A stretch of 64,000 nt of DNA, from NCBI RefSeq assembly GCF_036077095.1, contig NZ_CP107960.1:2604001-2668000 (forward strand), read 5' to 3'. Shown in pieces: positions 37,665 to 49,307 of this stretch (the first letter of the stretch is position 1; every line of letters begins with the position of its first letter). The notes beneath the pieces are model-generated. The model was not told the origin of the DNA. It saw only the letters and a program-made list of their open reading frames with translations, and ran no database searches. The translations under genes and the position numbers were made by a program. This DNA comes from Streptomyces sp. NBC_00376. GTDB taxonomy: Bacteria; Actinomycetota; Actinomycetes; Streptomycetales; Streptomycetaceae.

Positions 37665-39173
37665 TCAGCCCTCGACGCCGAGCTTCTCCAGGATCAGCTC
37701 GCGGACCCGGGCGGCGTCCGCCTGGCCACGGGTGGCCTTCATGACCGCGCCGACGAGCGCGCCCGCCGCCGCGACCTTGCCGCCGCGGATCTTGTCCGCG
37801 ATCGCCGCGTTGGCCGCGATGGCCTCGTCGACGGCCGTGGACAGCGCGCCCTCGTCGGAGACGACCTTCAGGCCGCGCTTCTCGACGACGGCGTCCGGGT
37901 CGCCCTCGCCCGCGAGGACGCCCTCGATGGCCTGGCGGGCCAGCTTGTCGTTGAGGTCGCCCGAGGTGACGAGCTCGGCCACCCTGGCGACCTGCGCCGG
38001 GGTGATCGGCAGCTCGTCGAGGCCGCGGCCGGTCTCGTTGGCGTTACGGGCCAGCTCGCCCATCCACCACTTGCGGGCCTGGTCCGAGGGGGCGCCCGCG
38101 TCGGTCGTGGCGACGATCAGGTCGACCGCGCCCGCGTTGAGGATGGACTGCATGTCGTGCTCGGAGGCACCCCACTCCTCCTTGAGCCGCGCCCGGCGCA
38201 GCCGGGGCAGCTCGGGGAGGCCCTTGCGCAGCTCCTCGACCCACTCGCGGGCCGGGGCGACCGGCACCAGGTCCGGCTCGGGGAAGTAGCGGTAGTCCTC
38301 GGCGTTGTCCTTGATGCGGCCGGCCGTGGTGGAGCCGTCCTCCTCGTGGAAGTGCCGGGTCTCCTGCACGATCGTGCCGCCGGAGGACAGCACGGCCGCG
38401 TGGCGCTGGATCTCGAAACGGGCGGCACGCTCGACGGAACGCAGCGAGTTCACGTTCTTCGTCTCGGAGCGCGTGCCGAAGGTCTCGGTGCCGTTGGGAC
38501 GCAGCGACAGGTTGACGTCGCAGCGCATCTGGCCCATCTCCATGCGGGCCTCGGAGACGCCGAGCGCCTTGATGAGCTCGCGGAGCTCGGCGACGTACGC
38601 CTTGGCGACCTCGGGGGCGCGGGCGCCCGCGCCCTCGATCGGCTTGGTGACGATCTCGATGAGCGGGATGCCGGCCCGGTTGTAGTCGAGCAGGGAGTGG
38701 GACGCGCCGTGGATACGGCCGGTGGCACCGCCGACGTGGGTCGACTTGCCGGTGTCCTCCTCCATGTGGGCGCGCTCGATCTGCACCCGGAAGATCTCCC
38801 CGTCCTCCAGCTGGACGTCCAGATAGCCGTTGTAGGCGATCGGCTCGTCGTACTGGGAGGTCTGGAAGTTCTTCGGCATGTCCGGATAGAAGTAGTTCTT
38901 CCGGGCGAAGCGGCACCACTCGGCGATCTCGCAGTTCAGCGCGAGGCCGATCTTGATGGCGGACTCGACGCCGATCTCGTTGACGACCGGCAGGGCGCCG
39001 GGCAGGCCGAGGCAGACCGGGCAGGTCTGGGAGTTGGCGTCCTGCTTGAGCTCGGTGGAGCAGCCGCAGAACATCTTGGTCTTGGTGCCGAGCTCGACAT
39101 GGACCTCCAGGCCCATGACGGGGTCGTAGGACGCGAGCGCGTCCTCGTACGACACCAGGTCGGTGACAGTCAC
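37665..39173 (-). CDS. gatB: Asp/Glu-tRNA amidotransferase subunit B
   Basis: 502 residues. The opening [21 protein letters not shown] and the double Cys pair in FCGCS and [10 protein letters not shown] form the zinc site of GatB; the kinase core and the C-terminal YqeY-like domain follow. It phosphorylates Glu-tRNA(Gln) or Asp-tRNA(Asn) and accepts ammonia from GatA. Last gene of the gatC-gatA-x-gatB run, starting 15 bases before the small gene between. Confidence 0.97.
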   Translation of the reverse strand: MTVTDLVSYEDALASYDPVMGLEVHVELGTKTKMFCGCSTELKQDANSQTCPVCLGLPGALPVVNEIGVESAIKIGLALNCEIAEWCRFARKNYFYPDMPKNFQTSQYDEPIAYNGYLDVQLEDGEIFRVQIERAHMEEDTGKSTHVGGATGRIHGASHSLLDYNRAGIPLIEIVTKPIEGAGARAPEVAKAYVAELRELIKALGVSEARMEMGQMRCDVNLSLRPNGTETFGTRSETKNVNSLRSVERAARFEIQRHAAVLSSGGTIVQETRHFHEEDGSTTAGRIKDNAEDYRYFPEPDLVPVAPAREWVEELRKGLPELPRLRRARLKEEWGASEHDMQSILNAGAVDLIVATTDAGAPSDQARKWWMGELARNANETGRGLDELPITPAQVARVAELVTSGDLNDKLARQAIEGVLAGEGDPDAVVEKRGLKVVSDEGALSTAVDEAIAANAAIADKIRGGKVAAAGALVGAVMKATRGQADAARVRELILEKLGVEG

Positions 39174-39188
39174 GGTGAAACTTCCCTC

Positions 39189-39428
39189 TCAGCCCAGCAG
39201 TACGTCGTCATCGCCGAGGCGCTTGAGCTCGCGCAGCAGCAGGGCGACACCCGTGGCGATGGCGGCGGCGGAGACTACGGCGTCGATCAGTCGGAGCGTG
39301 TCGTGCTCGTGGCGTGCCTTCTTGGCCTGCTTGAACACGCTGACGGCCCCGAAGGCGGTGGTGCCGATGGACAGGTACGTGCCGGTCTTGGACTTCTTGA
39401 AGCCCTTGGCCTTGGTCAGTGCGCTCAC
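39189..39428 (-). CDS. Small protein between gatA and gatB
   Basis: 79 residues from a GTG whose start overlaps the gatA stop (GTGA), so it is coupled to gatA. Basic N-terminus ([19 protein letters not shown]), two hydrophobic segments (about 20-32 and 47-66) and a charged tail. No known family recognised. The position inside the amidotransferase operon is the only clue; a membrane or scaffold role is conceivable but untested. Confidence 0.65.
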   Translation of the reverse strand: MSALTKAKGFKKSKTGTYLSIGTTAFGAVSVFKQAKKARHEHDTLRLIDAVVSAAAIATGVALLLRELKRLGDDDVLLG

Positions 39429-40927
39429 AACGACGGAGCCTCCTCCAGCAGCGGGTGTCCCCACTTTTCCACGAAGGCGGCCTCGACGGCGGCGCCGACC
39501 TTGTAGAGCCGGTCGTCCTTCATGGCGGGGGCGATGATCTGCAGCCCGACCGGCAGGCCGTCCTCGGGCGCCAGGCCGCAGGGCAGCGACATGGCGGAGT
39601 TGCCCGCGAGGTTGGTCGGGATGGTGCACAGGTCCGCGAGGTACATCGCCATCGGGTCGTCGGCGCGCTCGCCGATCGGGAAGGCGGTGGTGGGCGTCGT
39701 CGGGGAGACGATGACGTCGACCTGCTCGAAGGCCTTCTCGAAGTCCTGCGTGATGAGGGTGCGGACCTTCTGCGCCGAGCCGTAGTACGCGTCGTAGTAG
39801 CCGGAGCTGAGTGCGTACGTGCCGAGGATGACGCGGCGCTTGACCTCGTCGCCGAAGCCGGCCTCGCGGGTCAGCGCGGTGACGTCCTCGGCGGACCTCG
39901 TGCCGTCGTCGCCGACGCGCAGCCCGTAGCGCATGGCGTCGAAGCGGGCCAGGTTGGAGGAGCACTCGGACGGCGCGATCAGGTAGTACGCCGACAGGGC
40001 CAGGTCGAAGGACGGGCAGTCCAGCTCGACGATCGTGGCGCCGAGCGACTTGAGCAGCTCGACGGACTCGTTGAAGCGCTGGACGACACCGGTCTGGTAG
40101 CCCTCACCGGCGAACTGCTTCACGACACCGACGCGCATGCCCTGCACGGAGCCGTTGCGCGCGGCCTCGACGACCGGCGGGACCGGGGCGTCGATGGACG
40201 TGGAGTCCATCGGGTCGTGCCCGCCGATGACCTCGTGCAGCAGGGCCGCGTCCAGGACGGTACGGGCGCAGGGCCCGCCCTGGTCCAGGGAGCTGGAGAA
40301 GGCCACCATGCCGTAGCGGGAGACGCCGCCGTAGGTGGGCTTGACGCCGACGGTGCCGGTGACGGCGGCGGGCTGGCGGATGGAGCCGCCGGTGTCCGTG
40401 CCGATGGCGAGCGGGGCCTCGTACGAGGCGAGCGCGGCGGACGAGCCGCCGCCGGAGCCGCCCGGGATGCGGGTGAGGTCCCACGGGTTGCCGGTCGGGC
40501 CGTAGGCGCTGTTCTCGGTGGAGGACCCCATGGCGAACTCGTCCATGTTGGTCTTGCCGAGGATGACGACGTCGGCGGCCTTCAGCTTCCGCGTGAGGGT
40601 CGCGTCGTACGGCGGGATCCAGCCTTCGAGGATCTTGGAGCCGACGGTGGTCGGCATGTCCTGCGTGGTGAAGATGTCCTTCAGCGCGAGCGGGACACCG
40701 GCCAGCGGGCCGAGCTTCTCGCCGGCCGCCTTCTTGGCGTCGACGGCGCGGGCCTGTGCGAGCGCGCCCTCGCGGTCGATGTGCAGGAAGGCGTGGACCT
40801 TCTCGTCGACCGCGTCGATCCGGGCCAGGTGGGCCTCGGTGACCTCGACGGCCGTGAGCTCGCCGGAGGCGATCTTCGCGGCGATCTCGGCGGCGGTGAG
40901 CTTGATGATGGTGCTGTGGTCCGTCAT
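39425..40927 (-). CDS. gatA: Asp/Glu-tRNA amidotransferase subunit A
   Basis: 500 residues. The amidase signature is complete: the Lys at the end of LALKDIF, then [19 protein letters not shown] and [11 protein letters not shown] with the Ser-cis-Ser-Lys triad. It frees ammonia from glutamine for GatB. Starts 5 bases after gatC, and its stop overlaps the start of the next small gene. Confidence 0.97.
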   Translation of the reverse strand: MTDHSTIIKLTAAEIAAKIASGELTAVEVTEAHLARIDAVDEKVHAFLHIDREGALAQARAVDAKKAAGEKLGPLAGVPLALKDIFTTQDMPTTVGSKILEGWIPPYDATLTRKLKAADVVILGKTNMDEFAMGSSTENSAYGPTGNPWDLTRIPGGSGGGSSAALASYEAPLAIGTDTGGSIRQPAAVTGTVGVKPTYGGVSRYGMVAFSSSLDQGGPCARTVLDAALLHEVIGGHDPMDSTSIDAPVPPVVEAARNGSVQGMRVGVVKQFAGEGYQTGVVQRFNESVELLKSLGATIVELDCPSFDLALSAYYLIAPSECSSNLARFDAMRYGLRVGDDGTRSAEDVTALTREAGFGDEVKRRVILGTYALSSGYYDAYYGSAQKVRTLITQDFEKAFEQVDVIVSPTTPTTAFPIGERADDPMAMYLADLCTIPTNLAGNSAMSLPCGLAPEDGLPVGLQIIAPAMKDDRLYKVGAAVEAAFVEKWGHPLLEEAPSL

Positions 40928-40932
40928 GGCTG

Positions 40933-41229
40933 TTAGTCCTCCCCCAGGATCTGCGGCACCTTGAAACGCTGCTGCTCCTGGGCCGGGGCGCCGGAGAGCG
41001 CCTGCTCGGGGGTGAGCGACGGACGGACCTCGTCCGCGCGCATGACGTTGGTCAGCGGCAGCGGGTGGGAGGTCGGCGGTACGTCTTGGTCGGCGACCTC
41101 GGAGACGCGGGCGACCGCGCCGATGATGTCGTCGAGCTGACCGGCGAAGTGATCGAGCTCTTCGCCCTTCAGCTCCAGACGCGCCAGCCGGGCGAGGTGG
41201 GCGACCTCCTCGCGCGTGATGCCAGGCAT
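40933..41229 (-). CDS. gatC: Asp/Glu-tRNA amidotransferase subunit C
   Basis: 98 residues from an ATG at 41229: [20 protein letters not shown] and the C-terminal [10 protein letters not shown] are diagnostic. It wraps GatA and GatB together. First gene of the gat run. Upstream lie about 40 bases and then the inverted-repeat element at 41272-41435. Confidence 0.95.
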   Translation of the reverse strand: MPGITREEVAHLARLARLELKGEELDHFAGQLDDIIGAVARVSEVADQDVPPTSHPLPLTNVMRADEVRPSLTPEQALSGAPAQEQQRFKVPQILGED

Positions 41230-41271
41230 GCAGCGATCCTCAGGGGTTGGTGTGTGGTTTTGGCCGGGGGC

Positions 41272-41435
41272 CGGCGGCACATTTCCATCGTCCGTCCGGA
41301 GGACGGGCCGCGCGGCGTCTGGTGCGTGCGATCGCAAGGCGCCGGAGCGCCCTCGTGGCGGAGCCACGTGGGCGATTCGGCAACGCGGCGAGCGTGCGTG
41401 CCAGGCGTCGCGCGGCAGGTGGAAATGTGCCGCCG
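41272..41435. repeat. MITE-like inverted-repeat element
   Basis: CGGCGGCACATTTCCA at 41272-41287 is matched exactly by its complement at 41420-41435. Inward, the arms keep pairing imperfectly (GCCGCGCG..CTGG..GCG), and the centre has two small perfect hairpins (GGCGC/GCGCC and CGTGGC/GCCACG). No coding region inside. It lies in the gatC upstream spacer of 424 bases, the rest of which holds no coding signal that I can see. Elements of this look are scattered in Streptomyces genomes as I recall; that should be checked. Confidence 0.65.
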
Positions 41436-41456
41436 ACCCCCAATCCTATGGGGTCG
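41434..41456. terminator. Hairpin abutting the inverted-repeat element
   Basis: CGACCCC and GGGGTCG pair across nine bases. The first arm overlaps the end of the inverted-repeat element by two bases. It could stop transcription from the GGDEF-EAL gene (which ends at 41654, read leftward), but lies almost 200 bases past that stop. Confidence 0.4.
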
Positions 41457-41653
41457 CCCGCCACCACTGCCGCCACCCGGGCGAACATCTTGGTCGGACG
41501 AGGATTTCCGGCCCGCGCACCGCCTCCGGCCCTGCTTGGTGCCCGAGGACGGAGGGGCCGCCGACCGCGCCGCCGGTGGCCGGGGCGGGCTCAGGTCGCC
41601 GTTGGCTCGGCCATCGCGAGCCCAGACCGTCGAGGGCTCGGGCCACCCCGGGC

Positions 41654-43813
41654 TCAGGTCGTCGCGGGCCGGGAATTGACCGCCCGGCCCGGCGGCCGCT
41701 GCTCCAGCTCCGGGGGTGCACCGGCGGCGGCTGCGGCCGCGGCCGCCGCTGCCGCCAGCTCGGCGGGCCGCCGCCAGCCGTGCTCGCCGCGCGCCCGCAG
41801 CCAGGCCGTGGTCTCCTGCGGCGGCATCGCCGCGGCGACCAGCCAGCCCTGCACCGCGTCGCAGCGCAGATCCCGCAGCCGCTCCCAGGTCTCGTCGTCC
41901 TCGACCCCTTCCGCGACGACCAGCAGGCCCAGCGAGTGGGCCAGGTCGATCGTGCAGCGGACGATCTCCGCGTCCTCGTTGTCCACGGCCAGCCGGGCGA
42001 CGAACGAGCGGTCGATCTTCAGCTCGCTGACCGGCAGCCGGCGCAGATGGACGAGCGAGGAGTACCCCGTACCGAAGTCGTCGAGGGACATCTTCACGCC
42101 GTGCCCGGTCAGCCCGGCGAGCGTGTCGGCGGCGCGCTGCGGGTCCTCCAGCAGCACGTGTTCCGTTATCTCCAGCTGCAGCGCCCCGGCCGGGACGCCG
42201 TGCCGGGCGAGCCGGGCCGCGACGCCGCCCGCGAACCCGGGGGTGTGGACGTCGCGCGGGGAGACGTTGACCGCGACGGGGACGAACAGGCCCTGCGCCC
42301 GCCACCGGGCGACCTGGGCCAGCGCCGTCTCCAGTACGTACTCCGTGAGGTGCGGCATGAGGCCGGACGACTCGGCGATGGCGATGAACTCGTCCGGGGG
42401 GACCCTGCCCCGTTCCGGGTGCACCCAGCGCACCAGGGCTTCGAGGCCGGCCACCTGGCCGTCGAAACGGACCTTCGGCTGGTAGTGGAGCTCGACCTCG
42501 CCCGCGTCCAGTGCGCGGCGCAGATCGCCCAGGAGTCCGAGCCGGTCCGGGGTGTTGCTGTCCCGCTTCGACTCGTAGACCTCGACGCCCGTACGGTCCC
42601 GCTTGGCCTGGTACATCGCCACGTCCGCGCGCCTGAGCAGCCCTTCGGCGTCCAGCGCGTGGTCCGGGTAGACGGCGACTCCGGCGCTGGCCTCCAGCAC
42701 CAGGGTCAGCCCGTCGAGATCCAGCGGGGAGGACAGCTCGGCGACCAGGTGACGGGCGACCCGCTGGGCACTGGTGGTGGAGTCGGCGGTCGGCAGGAGC
42801 ACCGCGAACTCGTCACCGCCCAGCCGCGCGGCCTCCGCACCCCGGGGCAGCGCGAGCCTGAGACGTTCCGCTATCTGCAACAGCAGCCGGTCCCCCGCCA
42901 GATGACCGAGCGTGTCGTTGACCGCGCGGAAGCGGTCGAGGTCTATCAGGACCAGAGCCGATCTCGCGCCGACGGATTCGGCGTCCTCCAGGGCCGTCCA
43001 GGTGCGCTCCAGCAGCCACTGCCGGTTGGGCAGTCCGGTCAGCGGGTCGCGCAGCTGCTCCTCGGCCCGCGCGCGGGCGATCCAGAGGGCGGAGTCGAGG
43101 GCGATCAGCGGGACGGCGAAGAGCGGCAGGAGCAGGGGGGTGACCATCGCGACGACGCAGATCAGCGGCGCGATGGCGAGCAGGGCGAGGGCGACGAGGC
43201 CCTGGCGCAGCAGGGCGGTGCGGGCGATGGTCGGCAGCCCGCCGCCCTGGGGTGTCCGGGCGTACCACAGCAGGACCCGGGTGACCAGAAGGTAGGTGGA
43301 GGCGGCGAGGAGGACCTCCGGGACGGCGTCGATGCCCCAGTCGAGTGGCTGCCAGGGGGATTCGACGGTCTGCACGTTGCCGAAGGCGGCGAGCACCAGG
43401 GCGGCCGCGCCGATCCCCAGGATGTCCACCGCACCGTGCAGCAGCCCCTGCCACCAGCGGTGCCGGCGGGCGACGCCGACGAGGACGACGACGACCAGGG
43501 AGACCAGCCCGGCGGGCACCCAGCCGTAGAGCAGCAGCACGGCCAGGGTGAGGGAGGCTCCGGAACCGGTCCCTCCCCACCAGCGGTCGCGGCCGAGCGC
43601 GACGAGATGGCCGACGATGACTCCGGTCAGGACGGCGAGGGACCAGCCGGCCTCGCCGTCGGGGAAGAGCGCGTGTCCTTCGCTCACGGTCCGGTAGAAA
43701 CCGGTCGCGATCTGAACAACGGCGATCACGATGGCAACGGCACCCACTTTTGGCGTGAGGCCGACGAAACCTTGCAGCCGCGACACCGGTGCGGCGCTCT
43801 CGGTCGGTTTCAT
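41654..43813 (-). CDS. Membrane GGDEF-EAL protein, both active sites intact (RmdB-like)
   Basis: 719 residues from the ATG at 43813, with GAGAGGGA just upstream. Six to eight membrane segments (about 15-245), then GGDEF (RLGGDEFAVLL, near residue 358) and EAL (GLEALVRWVHPE, LDDFGTGYSSL). The inhibitory RxxD site five residues before GGDEF is missing (Asp replaced by Ala: RGAEAARL). So both cyclase and phosphodiesterase activities look possible, without product feedback on the cyclase. The C-terminus has a run of about ten alanines. Position next to ligA and the gat genes matches, as I recall, the locus of RmdB, a c-di-GMP phosphodiesterase of S. coelicolor; that assignment is from memory. Confidence 0.9.
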   Translation of the reverse strand: MKPTESAAPVSRLQGFVGLTPKVGAVAIVIAVVQIATGFYRTVSEGHALFPDGEAGWSLAVLTGVIVGHLVALGRDRWWGGTGSGASLTLAVLLLYGWVPAGLVSLVVVVLVGVARRHRWWQGLLHGAVDILGIGAAALVLAAFGNVQTVESPWQPLDWGIDAVPEVLLAASTYLLVTRVLLWYARTPQGGGLPTIARTALLRQGLVALALLAIAPLICVVAMVTPLLLPLFAVPLIALDSALWIARARAEEQLRDPLTGLPNRQWLLERTWTALEDAESVGARSALVLIDLDRFRAVNDTLGHLAGDRLLLQIAERLRLALPRGAEAARLGGDEFAVLLPTADSTTSAQRVARHLVAELSSPLDLDGLTLVLEASAGVAVYPDHALDAEGLLRRADVAMYQAKRDRTGVEVYESKRDSNTPDRLGLLGDLRRALDAGEVELHYQPKVRFDGQVAGLEALVRWVHPERGRVPPDEFIAIAESSGLMPHLTEYVLETALAQVARWRAQGLFVPVAVNVSPRDVHTPGFAGGVAARLARHGVPAGALQLEITEHVLLEDPQRAADTLAGLTGHGVKMSLDDFGTGYSSLVHLRRLPVSELKIDRSFVARLAVDNEDAEIVRCTIDLAHSLGLLVVAEGVEDDETWERLRDLRCDAVQGWLVAAAMPPQETTAWLRARGEHGWRRPAELAAAAAAAAAAAGAPPELEQRPPGRAVNSRPATT

Positions 43814-44176
43814 TCCGTCCCTCTCACAGCCGGCGGTGCCGATGTCACCTGATGGTTCCGCTCCACGCCGCCACGACCCGTTTCCCACCCCGCGGCCGGA
43901 CACGGCAGGTGCACGTCTCAACAGTAGGCCGCGGAAGGCTTCTACGGGCAGCGCTCTGACGCTCTTGCCCGAATGCGAACCGACCGTCCGTCAGCATCTG
44001 CTATGCGCCGATCGGGTGAACCGGCCGACGCGACGAAACCCTTGCCCCGACCTGCCCCGCTACACCCTTTATCACCCTCTTGCTCACCGTTCGCCCGCCC
44101 CCTTTTTCGTACTCCCGTCGCTCCGCCCCGATGCCCACCCCGGCCCGCGCCCGGCCCCGCCCGGTCCTCGCCCGAT
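43814..44176. other. Non-coding spacer upstream of the GGDEF-EAL gene
   Basis: About 360 bases between the GGDEF-EAL start and the ligA terminator. It must hold the GGDEF-EAL promoter. I looked for BldD-type partly palindromic boxes and for good -10/-35 pairs and saw none that was convincing. No coding signal is visible. Confidence 0.5.
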
Positions 44177-44204
44177 CCCTGCCCGGACAGGGATCCGGGC
44201 AGGG
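44177..44204 (-). terminator. ligA terminator
   Basis: CCCTGCCCGG (44177-44186) pairs with CCGGGCAGGG (44195-44204) across eight bases, 18 bases after the ligA stop. Confidence 0.7.
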
Positions 44205-44222
44205 AACCAGGCAGGAATCCCC

Positions 44223-46430
<2,208 letters not shown>

Positions 46431-46445
46431 TTACCCGTTGCCCCG

Positions 46446-47471
46446 TTACTCAGGGTTGTCTGCGAGCGATCTCGCGGCCCGGACGCAGTGGGCGAGCGCG
46501 GCGCGCGCGTACGCGGGCGAGGCACCCGCGAGCCCGCACGACGGGGTGACCACCACGGACTCCGCCAGAGTCCCCGGATTCAGCCCCAGCCTGCGCCACA
46601 ACGTCCTGACACCCATGACGCTACCGCCCGGGTCCGACAATCCGCCCGAGGCCGGGTCGGTGCCCGGCACCACTCCGAGGAAGAGCCGGGTACCGCCCTC
46701 CACGGCTTCCCCGATCGCCTCCTCCTCACGCTCGGTGAGCAGTGAGAAATCGAACGAGATGGCGTCGGCCCCGGCCCGGCGCAGCAGCGCGAACGGCACC
46801 TCGGGCGCGCAGGTGTGCACGACCGTCGCCGATTCCCCGGCCGTCGCCAGGACATCGCGCAGGGTGCCCTCGACGACCTGGCGGTCCACGGCCCGGTAGG
46901 TGCGGTAGCCGCTGGCCGTCCGGACCCGCCCGCGCAGCACGGCGGTCAGCGACGGCTCGTCGAGCTGGAGGATCACTTCGGCGCCGGGCACCCTGCGCCG
47001 CACCTCGGCGAGGTGGGCGCGCAGCCCCTCCGCCAGTGAGCCCGCCAGGTCGCGGCAGGCCCCCGGGTCGCCGAGCGCGGCCTCGCCGCCCCGGCGTTCC
47101 AGCGCGGCGGCCAGCGTCCAGGGCCCGACGGCCTGGACCTTGAGCGGCCCCTCGTACCCCTGGGTGAACTCCTCCAGGGCGTCCAGGTCCTCACCGAGCC
47201 AGGACCTGGCCCGGCGGGTGTCCCGTCCGGGCCGGTCGCTGATCCGCCAGCCGCTGGGCTCGACGTGCCCGTACAGGTCGACGAGCAGGCCGATGGTCCG
47301 CCCGATCATGTCCGCGCCGGGCCCGCGGGCGGGCAGTTCCGCCAGATACGGCAGGCCCTCGCCGCCCGCGAAGGAACCGGTGACGGTCTTCGCCGCCTCC
47401 CGTGCGTCTCCCCCGGGCATGGACCCGATCCCGGTGGCCGGGCAACCCCTGAACTCGCTCTTCTCGCTCAC
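46446..47471 (-). CDS. Short MetE-like protein (C-terminal methionine synthase domain)
   Basis: 341 residues: only the C-terminal barrel of cobalamin-independent methionine synthase. The zinc ligands are there: His-x-Cys in VHTCAPEVPF and the last Cys in TPSCGLAG. The N-terminal half of MetE that binds polyglutamated folate is absent, so it may use another methyl donor or act like archaeal short MetE proteins, which take methyl groups from a corrinoid or a small protein. It lies directly before ligA on the same strand. Confidence 0.82.
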   Translation of the reverse strand: MSEKSEFRGCPATGIGSMPGGDAREAAKTVTGSFAGGEGLPYLAELPARGPGADMIGRTIGLLVDLYGHVEPSGWRISDRPGRDTRRARSWLGEDLDALEEFTQGYEGPLKVQAVGPWTLAAALERRGGEAALGDPGACRDLAGSLAEGLRAHLAEVRRRVPGAEVILQLDEPSLTAVLRGRVRTASGYRTYRAVDRQVVEGTLRDVLATAGESATVVHTCAPEVPFALLRRAGADAISFDFSLLTEREEEAIGEAVEGGTRLFLGVVPGTDPASGGLSDPGGSVMGVRTLWRRLGLNPGTLAESVVVTPSCGLAGASPAYARAALAHCVRAARSLADNPE

Positions 47472-47522
47472 ACGGGAAGCCTAGGGCGTTGCTGCGGGAG
47501 CGACGCCGCCCGGCCTGCGGGG

Positions 47523-48212
47523 TCAGCGTCCGGGGCGCACCGTGAGGTCATTGACCTCGGCGTCGCGCGGCAGGTCGATGGCCATCAGGATCGTGGTGGC
47601 CACCGACTCCGGGTCGATCCACCGGGAGGGGTCGTACTCCTTGCCCTCCTGCTGGTGGACCTTGGCCTGCATGGGGCTGGCGGTGCGCCCCGGGTAGACG
47701 GAGGTGACCCTGACGCCGTTGGCGTGCTCCTCGTGGCGCAGCGAGTCGGCGAGGGCCTTCAGGCCGTGCTTGCTCGCGGCGTACGCGCTCCACTCGGCGT
47801 GCGCGGCGAGGCCGGCGCCCGAGTTCACGAAGAGGACGTGACCCTGGACGACGCGCAGCAGCGGCAGGAAGAGCCGGGTCAGCTCGGCGGGCGCGACCAG
47901 ATTGGCGTTGAGCTGGAAGTGCCACGCCTTGGGCGTGAGGTCCCCGACGCTGCCGAGCTCGACCACGCCCGCGATGTGCAGCAGCGAGTCGACCCGCTCC
48001 GGCATCGACTGCTGGGCGAGCGCCCAGGAGAGCCGGTCCGGATTGGAGAGATCGCCGACGAGCGTACGGGCGCCGGGATGCATCCCGGCCAGCTCCTTGG
48101 CACGGCCCGCGTCGCGGGCCAGCAAAACGGCCTCGTCACCGCGCTCCAGCAGACGGCGGGTGACGGCGGCTCCGATGCCGGAGCCGGCACCGGTGATGAC
48201 ATGAGTGGGCAT
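47523..48212 (-). CDS. SDR family oxidoreductase
   Basis: 229 residues from ATG 48212; an ATG three codons earlier is also in frame. Classical short-chain dehydrogenase: GAGSGIG cofactor motif at residues 8-14, Ser in LFVNSGAG, YAASK with the Tyr-x3-Lys pair, and YPGRTASPM. NAD(P) preference and substrate unknown. Next to the MetE-like gene, same strand, 51 bases between. Confidence 0.85.
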   Translation of the reverse strand: MPTHVITGAGSGIGAAVTRRLLERGDEAVLLARDAGRAKELAGMHPGARTLVGDLSNPDRLSWALAQQSMPERVDSLLHIAGVVELGSVGDLTPKAWHFQLNANLVAPAELTRLFLPLLRVVQGHVLFVNSGAGLAAHAEWSAYAASKHGLKALADSLRHEEHANGVRVTSVYPGRTASPMQAKVHQQEGKEYDPSRWIDPESVATTILMAIDLPRDAEVNDLTVRPGR

Positions 48213-48241
48213 GCGCCCCATGATCGCACCCCGCCGCCCCG

Positions 48242-48781
48242 TCACTGCAGGCCGGACCACTCCTCCAGGTAGGCCAGCGCGCCCACGCCGTCCTTGGCGA
48301 AGAACACCAGGTCGGCCAGCGGGAGGGGCAGGAAGCCCTCGTCCTCCATGCGCTGGAACTGCTGGCGCAGCCCGTCGTAGAAGCCCGCCGTGTTGAGCAG
48401 GACGACCGGCTTGTCGTGCTTGCCGTGCTTCTTCAGCTCCAGGATCTCGGTCGCCTCGTCGAGCGTCCCGGTCCCGCCCACCATGATCACGACCGCGTCG
48501 GCCTTCTCCAGGAGCAGCGCCTTGCGCTCGGCGAGATCGCGCGCGATCACCATCTCGTCCGCATTGGCCCGCGCCTTGGCCGCCAGGAAGTCCACCGACA
48601 CCCCCACCAGCCGCCCGCCCGACTCCTGGACCCCGTCGGCGACGACCTTCATCAGCCCGCTCTCCGAGCCTCCCCAGACCAGGGTGTGTCCGCCCTTGCC
48701 GAGCAGCTCGGCGAAGTCGCGGGCGGGCCGGGTGTAGCGCTCGTCGAGGTCGGCGGCGGAGAGGAATACGCAGATCTTCAT
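48242..48781 (-). CDS. LOG-family (TIGR00730) nucleotide phosphoribohydrolase-like protein
   Basis: 179 residues. The Rossmann-like fold is clear: MKICVFLSAADLDERY, GGSESGLMKVVADGV, RKALLLEKADAVVIM and LNTAGFYDGL. The signature PGGxGTxxE reads VGGTGTLDE: the Pro is Val but the catalytic Glu and glycine pattern remain, so activity on nucleoside 5'-monophosphates is possible. The family is often linked to cytokinin activation, though bacterial roles vary. It is read leftward, 29 bases before the SDR gene start. Confidence 0.8.
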   Translation of the reverse strand: MKICVFLSAADLDERYTRPARDFAELLGKGGHTLVWGGSESGLMKVVADGVQESGGRLVGVSVDFLAAKARANADEMVIARDLAERKALLLEKADAVVIMVGGTGTLDEATEILELKKHGKHDKPVVLLNTAGFYDGLRQQFQRMEDEGFLPLPLADLVFFAKDGVGALAYLEEWSGLQ

Positions 48782-48876
48782 GGACCAACCGTAAAGGCCC
48801 CCACCGACAGACCCCGGCACCCGGCCGAAAATCCAGCCGGGGGAAGAATCCCGCCCACGAAACAGCTGACCTATGT

Positions 48877-49212
48877 ATGACTACGTCACCAGGACACCGC
48901 ATCACGGTCGAGCCCGGCACCGAGCACGTACGTGTGGTCCGCGACGGACAGGTGCTGGCCGAGAGCCGCCGCCCGATCGTCCTGCGCGAGACCGGCTGCC
49001 CGGTCCGCTACTACCTGCCTCCCGAGGACGTCCGTACGGACCTCCTGACGCCCTCGGACACCCGAACCCACTGCCCGTTCAAGGGAGATGCCTCCTACTG
49101 GTCGCTGCCGGACGTCGCGGACCTCGTCTGGGCCTACCCGGACCCGAAGCCCGAAGTCGCCGCGATCAAGGACCACTTCTGCTTCTACGAAGCAGAGACA
49201 GTCACCGACTGA
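48877..49212 (+). CDS. DUF427 family protein
   Basis: 111 residues. Conserved opening ITVEPGTEHVRVVRDGQVLAES, then CPVRYYLPPEDVR and DASYWSLPDVADLVWAYPDP, the core of DUF427. Family function unknown; small beta fold, cytoplasmic. Start at ATG 48877; no Shine-Dalgarno is visible, so leaderless translation or an upstream start is possible. Divergent from the LOG-like gene. Confidence 0.8.
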   Translation: MTTSPGHRITVEPGTEHVRVVRDGQVLAESRRPIVLRETGCPVRYYLPPEDVRTDLLTPSDTRTHCPFKGDASYWSLPDVADLVWAYPDPKPEVAAIKDHFCFYEAETVTD

Positions 49213-49307
49213 TCGTCAATTACGCCCCTGACCTGGGGCTTCGAAGAGCTTCAAAAAAACTTCGGCCAGAGCGATGAGTTTCTCCGGGCCCGGCGGTCCA
49301 CCCTCGC

